5,765 nucleotides of DNA from an uncultured Collinsella sp. (GTDB lineage: Bacteria; Actinomycetota; Coriobacteriia; Coriobacteriales; Coriobacteriaceae), in NCBI GenBank assembly GCA_900754385.1, contig CAAECP010000228.1, positions 1 to 5,765 on the forward strand. The letters run 5' to 3'. Within the stretch, counting starts at the first letter, position 1, and the number at the start of each line of letters is the position of its first letter. Shown here piece by piece: positions 1-5,685 of this stretch. Position numbers and translations under genes: made by a program. The notes under the pieces are model-generated. The model was not told the DNA's origin. It worked only from the letters and a program-made list of their open reading frames with translations, and searched no databases.

Positions 1-765
1 AATGACCTCCTCGAAGACCTTCTTGGGCGTATCGATATGGCAGCCGGGACGGGCAGCCTCGACCTTGGCGATGCCGGCGAGGATGGCCTCGCGACGGCGC
101 TCGGCAGAGAGCACGCCGGCGTCCTCGAGCACCTGCTCGTAGGCGGCGGGGCTGGCGACAACATGGTCACCGGGGCCAAGCACGCGATGGCCGCGCGTGG
201 TGTTGCCGCTCGTCACGTCGGCAAACGACACGGGCACAACATCCTCGCCCAAAAGGCAGCAGATCCAACGGACCGGACGAACAAACGTAGCGTGCTCGTG
301 GCCCCAGCGCTGGGAGCGGTAGTTGGGCCACTGCAGGCCGGCGATGGTCTTCTCGCACAGGGCTGTCAGGATCGGGGTTGCCGGTGCGGAGGGAATGTTC
401 TTCTCAGCAAAGACATACTCGCGACCGTCGGTGTCCTCGCGACGGACCAGGTCCTCGGCAGCCACACCGCACTTGCGGGCGAAGCCCTGGGCGGCCTTGG
501 TGGCGTTGCCGTCGGCATCGAAGGCAATGTTTGCCGCGGGACCGCGCTTGACCTCATGGACGTCATCGGTCGCAGTGGCGACATCGGCCACGAGCGCAGC
601 CAGACGACGCGGGCTCGAGATCACGCGGACCTCGCCATGGGCCAGACCGGCCTCGTCGAGGCCCTTGGCGATCATGGTGCCAAGCTGCTTGACGGCATTG
701 TTCAACGGTGCGGAGGGCATTTCCTCCGTACCAATCTCAAACAGGAAATCCTTAGCGTCTGCCAT
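1..765 (-). CDS. glyS: Glycyl-tRNA synthetase beta subunit, N-terminal 255 residues (cut by window edge)
   Basis: The beta subunit of the alpha2-beta2 glycyl-tRNA synthetase; with GlyQ it charges tRNA-Gly in the cytoplasm, beta supplying mainly tRNA recognition. Reading leftward from ATG 765-763 the frame stays open for 255 codons to base 1 with no stop, so the gene continues beyond the window; the family is usually near 690 aa. Seen motifs: FLFEIGTEEMP at residues 7-17 (the family's N-terminal signature), SPRRLAALV at 51-59, QRWGHEHATFVRPVRW at 152-167 (usually MRWG...FVRPV.W), and TTRGHR at 189-194. The start lies 3 bp after the glyQ stop, with an AGGTGG-type ribosome site inside the end of glyQ, so the two are co-translated. 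The Met of the usual MRWG motif is Gln here. Identity is firm; only the N-terminal third can be judged. Confidence 0.95.
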   Translation of the reverse strand, partial: MADAKDFLFEIGTEEMPSAPLNNAVKQLGTMIAKGLDEAGLAHGEVRVISSPRRLAALVADVATATDDVHEVKRGPAANIAFDADGNATKAAQGFARKCGVAAEDLVRREDTDGREYVFAEKNIPSAPATPILTALCEKTIAGLQWPNYRSQRWGHEHATFVRPVRWICCLLGEDVVPVSFADVTSGNTTRGHRVLGPGDHVVASPAAYEQVLEDAGVLSAERRREAILAGIAKVEAARPGCHIDTPKKVFEEVI

Positions 766-768
766 GGC

Positions 769-1680
769 TTACGCCACCTCGCCTTCCTGGTCGGCATTCT
801 CGTTGACTCCGGCGACCTCGGCCATGTAGGCCTCGCAGCACGCCTTGGCGACGGCGCGGACGCGCAGGATGTAGTTGGCACGCTCGACCGCGGATAGGGC
901 ACCGCGGGCATCGAGCAGGTTGAAGGCGTGGCTGCACTTCATGACACAGTCGTACGCCGGCAGCGGCAGCTTTCGCTCCAGGCAGGAATGGCACTCGGCC
1001 TCGTAGTCGTCAAACTTCTGACGCATCATCTCGACGTTGGCGACCTCAAAGTTATAGGCACTGAACTCGCGCTCGTTCTCGAGGAACACGTCGCCATAGG
1101 TCATGGGCGTGCCGTCGGGCAGGTAGCTCCACACCAGGTCGTAGACGGAGTTGACGCCCTGCGCATACATGGCGATGCGCTCCAGGCCATAGGTGATCTC
1201 GACGGGCACGGGGTCGACCTCGATGCCGCCCACCTGCTGGAAGTACGTAAACTGCGTGACCTCCATGCCGTTGAGCCAGACCTCCCAGCCAAGGCCCCAG
1301 GCACCCAGGGTCGGGCTCTCCCAGTCGTCCTCGACAAAGCGGACGTCATGGTCGTTGGGGTCCAGGCCGATGGCGGCAAGAGACCCCAGGTAAAGCTCCT
1401 GGGCGTTGACCGGCGAGGGCTTGATGAGCACCTGGAACTGATAGTAGTGCTGCATGCGGTTGGGGTTCTCGCCGTAGCGGCCGTCGGCGGGACGGCGGCA
1501 AGGCTGCGCATAGCAGGTGCGCCACTCGGCGGGACCGAGCGAGCGCAGCGTGGTCGCGGTATGGAAGGTACCGGCACCGACCTCGGAGTCATAGGGCTGC
1601 ATAATGACGCAGCCCTGCTCGCCCCAGTACTGCTGGAGGCGCAGGATGATGTCTTGGAAGGAAAGCGATGAAGCGTTCAT
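769..1680 (-). CDS. glyQ: Glycyl-tRNA synthetase alpha subunit
   Basis: Class II aminoacyl-tRNA synthetase subunit carrying the glycine-activation site; it makes glycyl-adenylate and, with GlyS, glycyl-tRNA. The protein is 303 aa, the normal family length. Visible landmarks: [19 protein letters not shown] at residues 6-24, [16 protein letters not shown] at 28-43, the motif-2 region [20 protein letters not shown] at 54-73, [20 protein letters not shown] at 116-135, [16 protein letters not shown] at 137-152, and the motif-3 arginine region YGLERIAMY at 164-172. All the blocks expected of GlyQ are present and intact. The start is ATG 1680-1678, preceded by GAGGGG about 11 nt upstream and GAGG almost touching the ATG. 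It sits 59 bp after lepB, the widest gap in the minus-strand cluster, and 3 bp before glyS. Confidence 0.97.
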   Translation of the reverse strand: MNASSLSFQDIILRLQQYWGEQGCVIMQPYDSEVGAGTFHTATTLRSLGPAEWRTCYAQPCRRPADGRYGENPNRMQHYYQFQVLIKPSPVNAQELYLGSLAAIGLDPNDHDVRFVEDDWESPTLGAWGLGWEVWLNGMEVTQFTYFQQVGGIEVDPVPVEITYGLERIAMYAQGVNSVYDLVWSYLPDGTPMTYGDVFLENEREFSAYNFEVANVEMMRQKFDDYEAECHSCLERKLPLPAYDCVMKCSHAFNLLDARGALSAVERANYILRVRAVAKACCEAYMAEVAGVNENADQEGEVA

Positions 1681-1726
1681 GCCTCTAATATCCCCTCGTC
1701 GAAACGATTACACGGTTAGGTACTGT

Positions 1727-1732
1727 ACTATA
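1727..1732 (-). promoter_or_regulatory. Possible -10 box for glyQS
   Basis: In the 59 bp gap between lepB and glyQ the minus strand reads TATAGT, five of six matches to a sigma-70 -10 box, about 47 nt before the glyQ ATG. No convincing -35 hexamer is found 15 to 18 nt upstream, where the sequence is the GC-rich end of lepB. The box is partly inside a GTAC-N-GTAC near-palindrome (1720-1728). It may be a secondary promoter allowing glyQS to be expressed apart from the upstream genes. The gap is too short to hold a T-box leader. Confidence 0.3.
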
Positions 1733-1739
1733 GCGGTTT

Positions 1740-2303
1740 TTAGTCGATAGCGCCGATGCGGTTGAGCGGCCAGTAGCGCACAAGCGCCACAGCGATCAAA
1801 TCAGAGCGATCGACGGGACCAAAGTAGCGTGAGTCGGCAGAGTTTTCGCGGTTGTCGCCCATCACCCACACGCACCCGTCGGGAACGGTGTAGGGATAGC
1901 TTACCTGAGCGCCGGGCGCTTGGACCGAAAGTGGCCAGCTCATGCCCGTCGTATAGTCCTCGTCGAGCGCTTGGCCGTCGACGACCACCTTGCCATCCTG
2001 CAGGTCGACCGTCTGGCCGGCCGTGGCAATAACGCGCTTGACAAGAACATCATGCTCGGAGGTGCCATCGGGGTTGTGAAACACCACGATATCGCCCTGC
2101 TTGACGGGCTGACCGAGCTCGAGGCTCACCTTTTGCGCTAGGATCTGGTCGCCAATCTCGATTGTGTCCTCCATAGAGCCGGTGGGCACCACAAAGGGCT
2201 CGACCACAAAGGTGCGGATCAGGAAGGTGGCCACAAGCGCGATCGCGATGACCGCAATCCACTCAAAAGCGCCCCTCAACGCGGAATGTTGCGTAGGAAC
2301 CAT
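1740..2303 (-). CDS. lepB: Signal peptidase I
   Basis: Membrane-bound serine/lysine protease that cuts signal peptides from exported proteins on the outer face of the membrane. From ATG 2303-2301 it is 187 aa, close to the short Gram-positive SipS-type enzymes. A single N-terminal anchor covers about residues 14-32 (AVIAIALVATFLI). Box B is PTGSMEDTIEIGD at 40-52 with nucleophile Ser43; box C is GDIVVFHNP at 70-78; box D is LVKRVIATAGQTVD at 87-100 with general base Lys89; box E is GDNRENSADSRYFG at 149-162. A GTG two codons upstream (2309-2307) would overlap the trmD stop as GTGA, but GAGGA lies 6 nt before the ATG and directly against the GTG, so ATG is preferred. It follows trmD directly, where many relatives have rplS first. 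Confidence 0.93.
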   Translation of the reverse strand: MVPTQHSALRGAFEWIAVIAIALVATFLIRTFVVEPFVVPTGSMEDTIEIGDQILAQKVSLELGQPVKQGDIVVFHNPDGTSEHDVLVKRVIATAGQTVDLQDGKVVVDGQALDEDYTTGMSWPLSVQAPGAQVSYPYTVPDGCVWVMGDNRENSADSRYFGPVDRSDLIAVALVRYWPLNRIGAID

Positions 2304-2305
2304 AC

Positions 2306-3064
2306 TCACTCCTCGCTCTGCGAATACGAAGCGTCAAGGATCTCCTGCGCGTATGCACGTTCTTCGGGCGTAAGCCGTGCCGTCTCGATCAGGTCGGGAC
2401 GCCAGCGACAGGTGCGCTCGATGGCATTCTTGCGACGCCAGGCATCGACCTTGGCGTGATCGCCACTCACAAGCACCGGCGGCACGCCCTCGCCGTTGAA
2501 CTCGGCGGGGCGGGTGTACTGCGCATACTCGAGCAGGCCTCCGTCCTCGGCGGTTGAGAACGACTCGTCGACGTTGCTCATCTCGTCGCCCAGGGCGCCG
2601 GGAATCAGGCGTACGACGGCATCGGCAACGACCATAGCGGGCAGCTCGCCGCCCGTGAGCACGTAGTCGCCGATCGACAGACGCTCATCGGCATACGCAT
2701 ACGCACGCTCGTCGACACCCTCGTAACGGCTGCACACAAGCAGCAGGCGCTCGCTTTTGAGCAGACGCTCGGCCACATGCTGCGTAAAAGGCTCGCCACA
2801 GGGGGTAAAGAACACCACCGTCGGCTTGGGACCCTCTGCGCTAATGGCCTCGATGGCCTCGGCGATAGGCTCGACCTTCATGAGCATGCCCTGCCCGCCG
2901 CCGTACGGCTCGTCATCGACGGTACGATGGCGGTCGTGCGTCCAGTCGCGCAGGTTATACGCCTTAAAATCAAAAAGGCCGGCCTTGCGGGCGCGGCCCA
3001 AAATCGATGTGGACATAACGGGCTCAAACATCTCGGGAAAGACCGAAAGGGTCTCAATCAGCAT
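2306..3064 (-). CDS. trmD: tRNA (guanine-37-N1)-methyltransferase
   Basis: SPOUT-family, trefoil-knot methyltransferase that uses S-adenosylmethionine to make m1G37 in tRNAs, preventing +1 frameshifting. It is 252 aa, normal length. Landmarks: FPEMFEPVMSTSILGRA at residues 9-25, YGGGQGMLMKVEP at 54-66, CSRYEGVDER at 111-120, SIGDYVLTGGELPAMVVADA at 130-149, RLIPGALGDE at 152-161, LLEYAQYTRP at 177-186 and VSGDHAKVDAWRR at 199-211. Glu115 and Arg152 match the catalytic-site residues E116 and R154 of the E. coli enzyme. Two positions differ from the usual: Ser112 where most have Gly (CGRYEG), and Glu167 where an ungapped count from Arg152 puts the catalytic aspartate D169; Asp166 is next to it. 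The ATG has a strong GGGAGG site 5 nt upstream that overlaps the rimM stop. The gene starts 10 bp after rimM and its stop lies between the two candidate lepB starts. Confidence 0.96.
   Translation of the reverse strand: MLIETLSVFPEMFEPVMSTSILGRARKAGLFDFKAYNLRDWTHDRHRTVDDEPYGGGQGMLMKVEPIAEAIEAISAEGPKPTVVFFTPCGEPFTQHVAERLLKSERLLLVCSRYEGVDERAYAYADERLSIGDYVLTGGELPAMVVADAVVRLIPGALGDEMSNVDESFSTAEDGGLLEYAQYTRPAEFNGEGVPPVLVSGDHAKVDAWRRKNAIERTCRWRPDLIETARLTPEERAYAQEILDASYSQSEE
2310..2314 (-). promoter_or_regulatory. Ribosome binding site that decides the lepB start
   Basis: GAGGA on the minus strand, 6 nt before ATG 2303-2301 and 0 nt before the alternative GTG 2309-2307. The spacing supports the ATG. 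The site lies within the last codons of trmD, implying translational coupling. Confidence 0.6.
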
Positions 3065-3074
3065 GTTGTCCTCC

Positions 3075-3596
3075 CTACTTGTCCATATCGATCAGGCCGT
3101 CCATAACGTGGACGGAAATTGTTCCTGTGTCGGGAAGATCGAGCACAACCTGCTCGATCACGGGAATCAGTACCTCGCCGTACCGATCGCCCTCGACAAC
3201 CCAAACATCGTTCGCGGGCGTCGACATGATCTCGACGATCGTGCCGAGCGAACCGAAGCGCTCGTCGACCACCTCGCGACCCATCAGGTCGGTATAGGCA
3301 GCGTCGAGCGAATCGAGCTCAAAGTCGTCACGATTTGCCAGCACATAGCATCCCGTGATGCCCTCGGCGGCCGTCAAGTCGTCAATGCCCTCAAACGAGA
3401 CCAGATCGCCATCGCCCGTATCGGTGACGGACACGACCGTGCAAAAGCGGTCGCGCTTGAGCGCCGGCGGCGTCAGGGCGACGCGCATACCCGGCTCTAA
3501 TACAGAAGGAAGCCCCCGCAGCGGCTGCGCGAGGACCTCCCCCTTCCTTCCGTGCGGCTTGACCACACGGGCGATGTTTTTGTACTGGGACCTCAA
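3075..3596 (-). CDS. rimM: Ribosome maturation factor RimM
   Basis: Assembly factor for the 30S head that works on 16S rRNA processing and binds S19. The product is 173 aa, as usual. The N-terminal RimM barrel begins with NIARVVKPHGRKGEV at residues 7-21, the family signature with its conserved glycines, and covers roughly 5-88. A linker leads to the C-terminal PRC-barrel, about 99-170, containing FGSLGTIVEI (114-123), NDVWVVEG (129-136) and EVLIPVIEQVV (141-151). The best start is TTG 3596-3594: an in-frame stop lies a few codons upstream and no ATG or GTG precedes the conserved block. It starts 4 bp after the khpA stop, with only a weak AGGA beside the start, so translation probably depends on coupling to khpA. 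trmD follows after 10 bp, the common rimM-trmD pairing. Confidence 0.94.
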   Translation of the reverse strand: MRSQYKNIARVVKPHGRKGEVLAQPLRGLPSVLEPGMRVALTPPALKRDRFCTVVSVTDTGDGDLVSFEGIDDLTAAEGITGCYVLANRDDFELDSLDAAYTDLMGREVVDERFGSLGTIVEIMSTPANDVWVVEGDRYGEVLIPVIEQVVLDLPDTGTISVHVMDGLIDMDK

Positions 3597-3600
3597 GGTC

Positions 3601-3885
3601 CTAGCCCAGAACCTCTACCTCGACAGCAGTGTCGAGGCGAGCGGCCAGTGCACGGGCGAGCGTGCGAATGGCCTTGATGGTACGGCCACGACGGCCGATG
3701 ACCTTAGCGACGTCATCCTCGGCGACAGAAACCTCAATCGTAGAGGCGTCATCACCATCGATGACCTCAAGGCTCACGGAATCCGGGTCGTCGACGATCT
3801 GAACAACGAGATATTCGACGAGATCGGCGATGCGATCTGAGAGCATTGCCTCACCCTCGAGCTGTGCAGCGTCAACCTCAGGCAC
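3601..3885 (-). CDS. khpA: KH-domain RNA-binding protein KhpA
   Basis: Small KH-domain protein of the KhpA/YlqC family, which binds RNA (often with KhpB) and is normally encoded beside rpsP. As annotated it is 94 aa from GTG 3885-3883. The KH domain spans about residues 17-92: LVEYLVVQIVDDPDSVSLEV (22-41), then VIGRRGRTIKAIRTLARAL (62-80) with the GxxG loop at Gly64-Arg-Arg-Gly67, closing in VEVEVLG. The GTG start has GAGGAG 6 nt upstream, made from the last codons of rpsP. A second candidate, ATG 3846-3844 (Met14), has GAGGG 7 nt upstream, would give 81 aa, and its MLSDRIADLVEYLV opening lines up better with other actinobacterial KhpA. Either way the domain is complete. It starts 3 bp after rpsP and ends 4 bp before rimM. 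Confidence 0.92.
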   Translation of the reverse strand: MPEVDAAQLEGEAMLSDRIADLVEYLVVQIVDDPDSVSLEVIDGDDASTIEVSVAEDDVAKVIGRRGRTIKAIRTLARALAARLDTAVEVEVLG

Positions 3886-3888
3886 GAT

Positions 3889-4230
3889 TTACTCCTCGGC
3901 GCCCTCAGCGGCCTCAGCGGCAGCCTTAGCGGCCTCGGCCTCTTTGGCGAGCTGCTTCTTGGACTTCTTGACGACGGTCTCGGTCTTCTCGCCCTCGTTG
4001 GCGGCCTTGACCAGAGCGGCGACGGCGTCGGTGAGCTGAGCGCCCTTGGACTGCCAGTCGGCGATCTTCTCGAGGTCGAGGTTGATGGTCTTGGGGGCGG
4101 TCATCGGGTTGTAGCGGCCAACCTCCTCGATGATACGACCGTCACGCGGGGCGCGGGAATCGGCGACGACGACACGGTAGTACGGACGCTTCTTAGCGCC
4201 GTGACGAGCAAGGCGAATCTTGACTGCCAA
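3889..4230 (-). CDS. rpsP: 30S ribosomal protein S16
   Basis: Primary 16S rRNA-binding protein of the small subunit body. It opens with (M)[19 protein letters not shown] at residues 1-20, followed by [20 protein letters not shown] at 21-40 and NP at 41-42, and [12 protein letters not shown] at 63-74: a full S16 core. After residue about 80 comes a low-complexity tail rich in Lys, Glu and Ala (to residue 113); S16 is typically 80-90 aa, and such tails are common in Actinomycetota. The start is TTG 4230-4228: it gives the conserved AVKIRL opening and has GGAGGAG 6 nt upstream. The frame stays open further to another TTG at 4266, but those 12 codons contain the ribosome site and are leader. First gene of the minus-strand operon, divergent from dinB. 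Confidence 0.96.
   Translation of the reverse strand: MAVKIRLARHGAKKRPYYRVVVADSRAPRDGRIIEEVGRYNPMTAPKTINLDLEKIADWQSKGAQLTDAVAALVKAANEGEKTETVVKKSKKQLAKEAEAAKAAAEAAEGAEE
3892..3897 (-). promoter_or_regulatory. Ribosome binding site for khpA, inside the end of rpsP
   Basis: GAGGAG on the minus strand, formed by the two final Glu codons of rpsP, 6 nt before GTG 3885-3883. It supports the GTG as a real initiation site and makes the two genes translationally linked. Confidence 0.6.
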
Positions 4231-4236
4231 AGGAAA

Positions 4237-4243
4237 CTCCTCC
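4237..4243 (-). promoter_or_regulatory. Strong ribosome binding site fixing the TTG start of rpsP
   Basis: GGAGGAG on the minus strand, 6 nt before TTG 4230-4228. The near-perfect match probably compensates for the weak start codon. Confidence 0.75.
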
Positions 4244-4249
4244 AACCAA

Positions 4250-4264
4250 GCAGCTTTAGGCTGC
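4250..4264 (-). repeat. Small hairpin in the rpsP leader
   Basis: On the minus strand GCAGC, loop CTAAA, GCTGC: a perfect 5 bp stem with a 5 nt loop. It lies 6 nt before the rpsP ribosome site and downstream of the predicted promoter, so it would be in the 5' untranslated RNA. It is not followed by a T-run, so it does not look like a terminator. Function unknown. Confidence 0.4.
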
Positions 4265-4286
4265 AACTACAAACAAACAGTTGAAC

Positions 4287-4315
4287 ATAATACGCCATCG
4301 ACGCGGGCAGGTGAA
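4287..4315 (-). promoter_or_regulatory. Predicted sigma-70-type promoter of the rpsP operon
   Basis: Minus strand: -35 TTCACC (4315-4310, four of six), spacer 17 nt, -10 TATTAT (4292-4287, five of six). Transcription would start near 4280, giving a leader of about 50 nt holding the hairpin and ribosome site. A weaker upstream alternative is TTGCAA (4387-4382), 16 nt, TAAGAT (4365-4360). No experimental support; choice is by consensus match and position. Confidence 0.5.
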
Positions 4316-4349
4316 GTCCGTGAGACCAACTTCTTCGGTGTAGTCGAGG

Positions 4350-4385
4350 GCAAATCCATATCTTAGACAAGAATTCGGGATTTGC
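4350..4385. repeat. 8 bp inverted repeat in the divergent intergenic region
   Basis: GCAAATCC (4350-4357) and GGATTTGC (4378-4385) are perfect inverted copies with a 20 bp spacer. The spacer itself holds TCTT-AGAC-AAGA (4361-4372), a small inner inverted repeat. The arms overlap the weaker upstream rpsP promoter candidate. It could be a regulator site or an RNA hairpin; nothing in the sequence decides which. Confidence 0.45.
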
Positions 4386-4405
4386 AAGCACATACACGCA
4401 CCCCA

Positions 4406-4429
4406 CATGAGCTGCGCGGTATACTCATG
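4406..4429. promoter_or_regulatory. Inverted repeat overlapping the dinB -10 box (possible operator)
   Basis: CATGAG (4406-4411) and CTCATG (4424-4429) are perfect inverted copies 12 bp apart; the right arm overlaps the end of the TATACT box and ends 2 bp before the dinB ATG. The position is what an operator would need. It does not match the usual LexA consensus forms, and a 6 bp pair can arise by chance. Confidence 0.3.
4420..4425 (+). promoter_or_regulatory. Predicted -10 box of dinB, leaderless arrangement
   Basis: TATACT (five of six to TATAAT) ends 6 bp before ATG 4432. Transcription normally begins about 7 nt after the box, which would be at or within a base or two of the A of the ATG. 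No Shine-Dalgarno sequence precedes the ATG and no clear -35 lies 16-18 bp upstream, both compatible with a leaderless mRNA as is common in Actinomycetota. Confidence 0.5.
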
Positions 4430-4431
4430 AC

Positions 4432-5685
4432 ATGGATAGACGCGAACATACATACGGTTATGAGGATGCCACGGGCGTCACGCCGCCTCCCTGGACGGGT
4501 CCGGCGGTGGGCCTGATGGACCTCGATGCGTTTTTTGCGAGCGTGGAGATGCTCGATCATCCCGAATGGCGCGGCAAGCCGCTCATCGTGGGTGGCGATG
4601 CCGATTCTCGCGGCGTTGTGTCCACCTGCTCATACGAGGCGCGTCGCTTTGGCGTGCACTCTGCCATGGCCTCGGCCGAGGCGCGGCGCTTGTGCCCGCA
4701 AGCCATTTGGACGCACGGACACTTTGATCGCTACCGCGAGGTGAGCGCGCAGGTCATGGCGATTCTCGCCGACGAGACCCCGCGCGTTGAGCGCGTATCC
4801 ATCGACGAAGCCTTTATCGATATCACACCGGGTCGCTTTGCGCCCGAAGACCCGCTGCTGGTTGCGCGGCGTATAAGCGACCGCGTGGCAGGGCTGGGAG
4901 TGACCTGCTCCATTGGCGTGGGCTGCAACAAGACGGTCGCAAAGATCGCAAGCGAGCGGGATAAGCCGTTTGGGCTGACCATCGTGCGCCCCGGAACCGA
5001 GCAGCGCTTTTTGGCCGCACTGCCGGTATCTGCCATGAGCGGCATCGGGCGCTCGGCCGAGGAGCGACTGCGCCGCATGCGCATCTACACCCTCGGAGAG
5101 CTATCACGTGCACCGGAATCCACCTTGGCCTCTATTTTTGGCGTCAACGGCGAGCGCATGCGCCAGCGTGCGCTGGGACTCGAAATCTCCGAAGTCACGA
5201 GTCTCGATGAGGAGCGCGAGGTCAAGTCGGTCAGCAATGAACGCACCTTTGCGAAAGATTTGACTGAGCGTGGGGATATTGAGGCGGCGATTGCACTGCT
5301 GGGCGAGTCAGTGGGACGCCGTCTGCGCCGTCAGGGGCTGACGGGTGCCACGGTAACGCTCAAGCTCAAGTATTCGTATGGCAGCGGGCGTACGGCACAG
5401 CGCCGGCTGCCTCATCCGACCGACGATGAGAACATCTTCGTGGCGGTTGCGCTCGAACTGCTCGACAACATCTGGCAGGAAGGCATGCATGTTCGCTTAG
5501 CAGGCATCGGCATGAGCGACTTCGATCACCAAGGCGGGATCCAAACCGACCTGTTCTGCGAAGTCGATGACCGCGGGGCCCAATCCAGCGACCGACGCGA
5601 CCTCTCGGTCGCTATCGACGCCGTCCGAGACAAATTCGGCGACACCGCCCTTTCCTTCGGCCGCCAATCCCGCTTCAACGATTAG
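4432..5685 (+). CDS. dinB: DNA polymerase IV (Y-family translesion polymerase)
   Basis: Error-prone polymerase that extends primers past damaged template bases, working with the sliding clamp. 417 aa. Palm and fingers: GLMDLDAFFASVE at residues 27-39 with metal-binding Asp30 and likely steric-gate Phe35; CSYEARRFGVHSAM at 66-79; RVSIDEAFIDIT at 121-132 with catalytic Asp125 and Glu126; CSIGVGCNKTVAKIASERDKP at about 159-179. A thumb helix-hairpin-helix follows (SAMSGIGRSAEERLRRM, 200-216). The little-finger domain runs from about 260 (SNERTFAKDL at 268-277). QTDLF at 371-375 fits the clamp-binding pentapeptide. All key residues are present. There are about 25 extra residues before the core; the ATG has no ribosome site but a -10 box just upstream. 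An in-frame TGA at 4408 rules out a longer protein; GTG 4507 is a shorter alternative without a good ribosome site. Alone on its strand, divergent from rpsP. Confidence 0.95.
   Translation: MDRREHTYGYEDATGVTPPPWTGPAVGLMDLDAFFASVEMLDHPEWRGKPLIVGGDADSRGVVSTCSYEARRFGVHSAMASAEARRLCPQAIWTHGHFDRYREVSAQVMAILADETPRVERVSIDEAFIDITPGRFAPEDPLLVARRISDRVAGLGVTCSIGVGCNKTVAKIASERDKPFGLTIVRPGTEQRFLAALPVSAMSGIGRSAEERLRRMRIYTLGELSRAPESTLASIFGVNGERMRQRALGLEISEVTSLDEEREVKSVSNERTFAKDLTERGDIEAAIALLGESVGRRLRRQGLTGATVTLKLKYSYGSGRTAQRRLPHPTDDENIFVAVALELLDNIWQEGMHVRLAGIGMSDFDHQGGIQTDLFCEVDDRGAQSSDRRDLSVAIDAVRDKFGDTALSFGRQSRFND

Noticed and set aside
37..897. Plus-strand open frame of 286 codons opposite glyS and glyQ
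   Set aside because: It is antisense to a clear glyS/glyQ reading, shows no recognisable domain, and such frames are expected from the GC-biased third codon positions of the real genes.
928..1671. Plus-strand open frame of 247 codons opposite glyQ
   Set aside because: Mirror frame of the conserved glyQ codons; no ribosome site or family resemblance.
1681..1739. Possible T-box riboswitch before glyQ
   Set aside because: Only 59 bp, no T-box core sequence and no terminator/antiterminator pair.
2757..3500. Plus-strand open frame opposite trmD and rimM
   Set aside because: Covers two conserved genes and their junction in antisense; composition is Arg/Ser-rich noise.
4256..4453. Minus-strand small open frames across the rpsP-dinB intergenic region
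   Set aside because: Cysteine-rich composition, no ribosome site, overlap with predicted promoters and the dinB start.
4443..4456. GAAC...GGTT resembling a Gram-positive LexA box near the start of dinB
   Set aside because: The half-sites are 8 bp apart instead of 4, the second half is GGTT not GTTC, and it lies inside the coding sequence.
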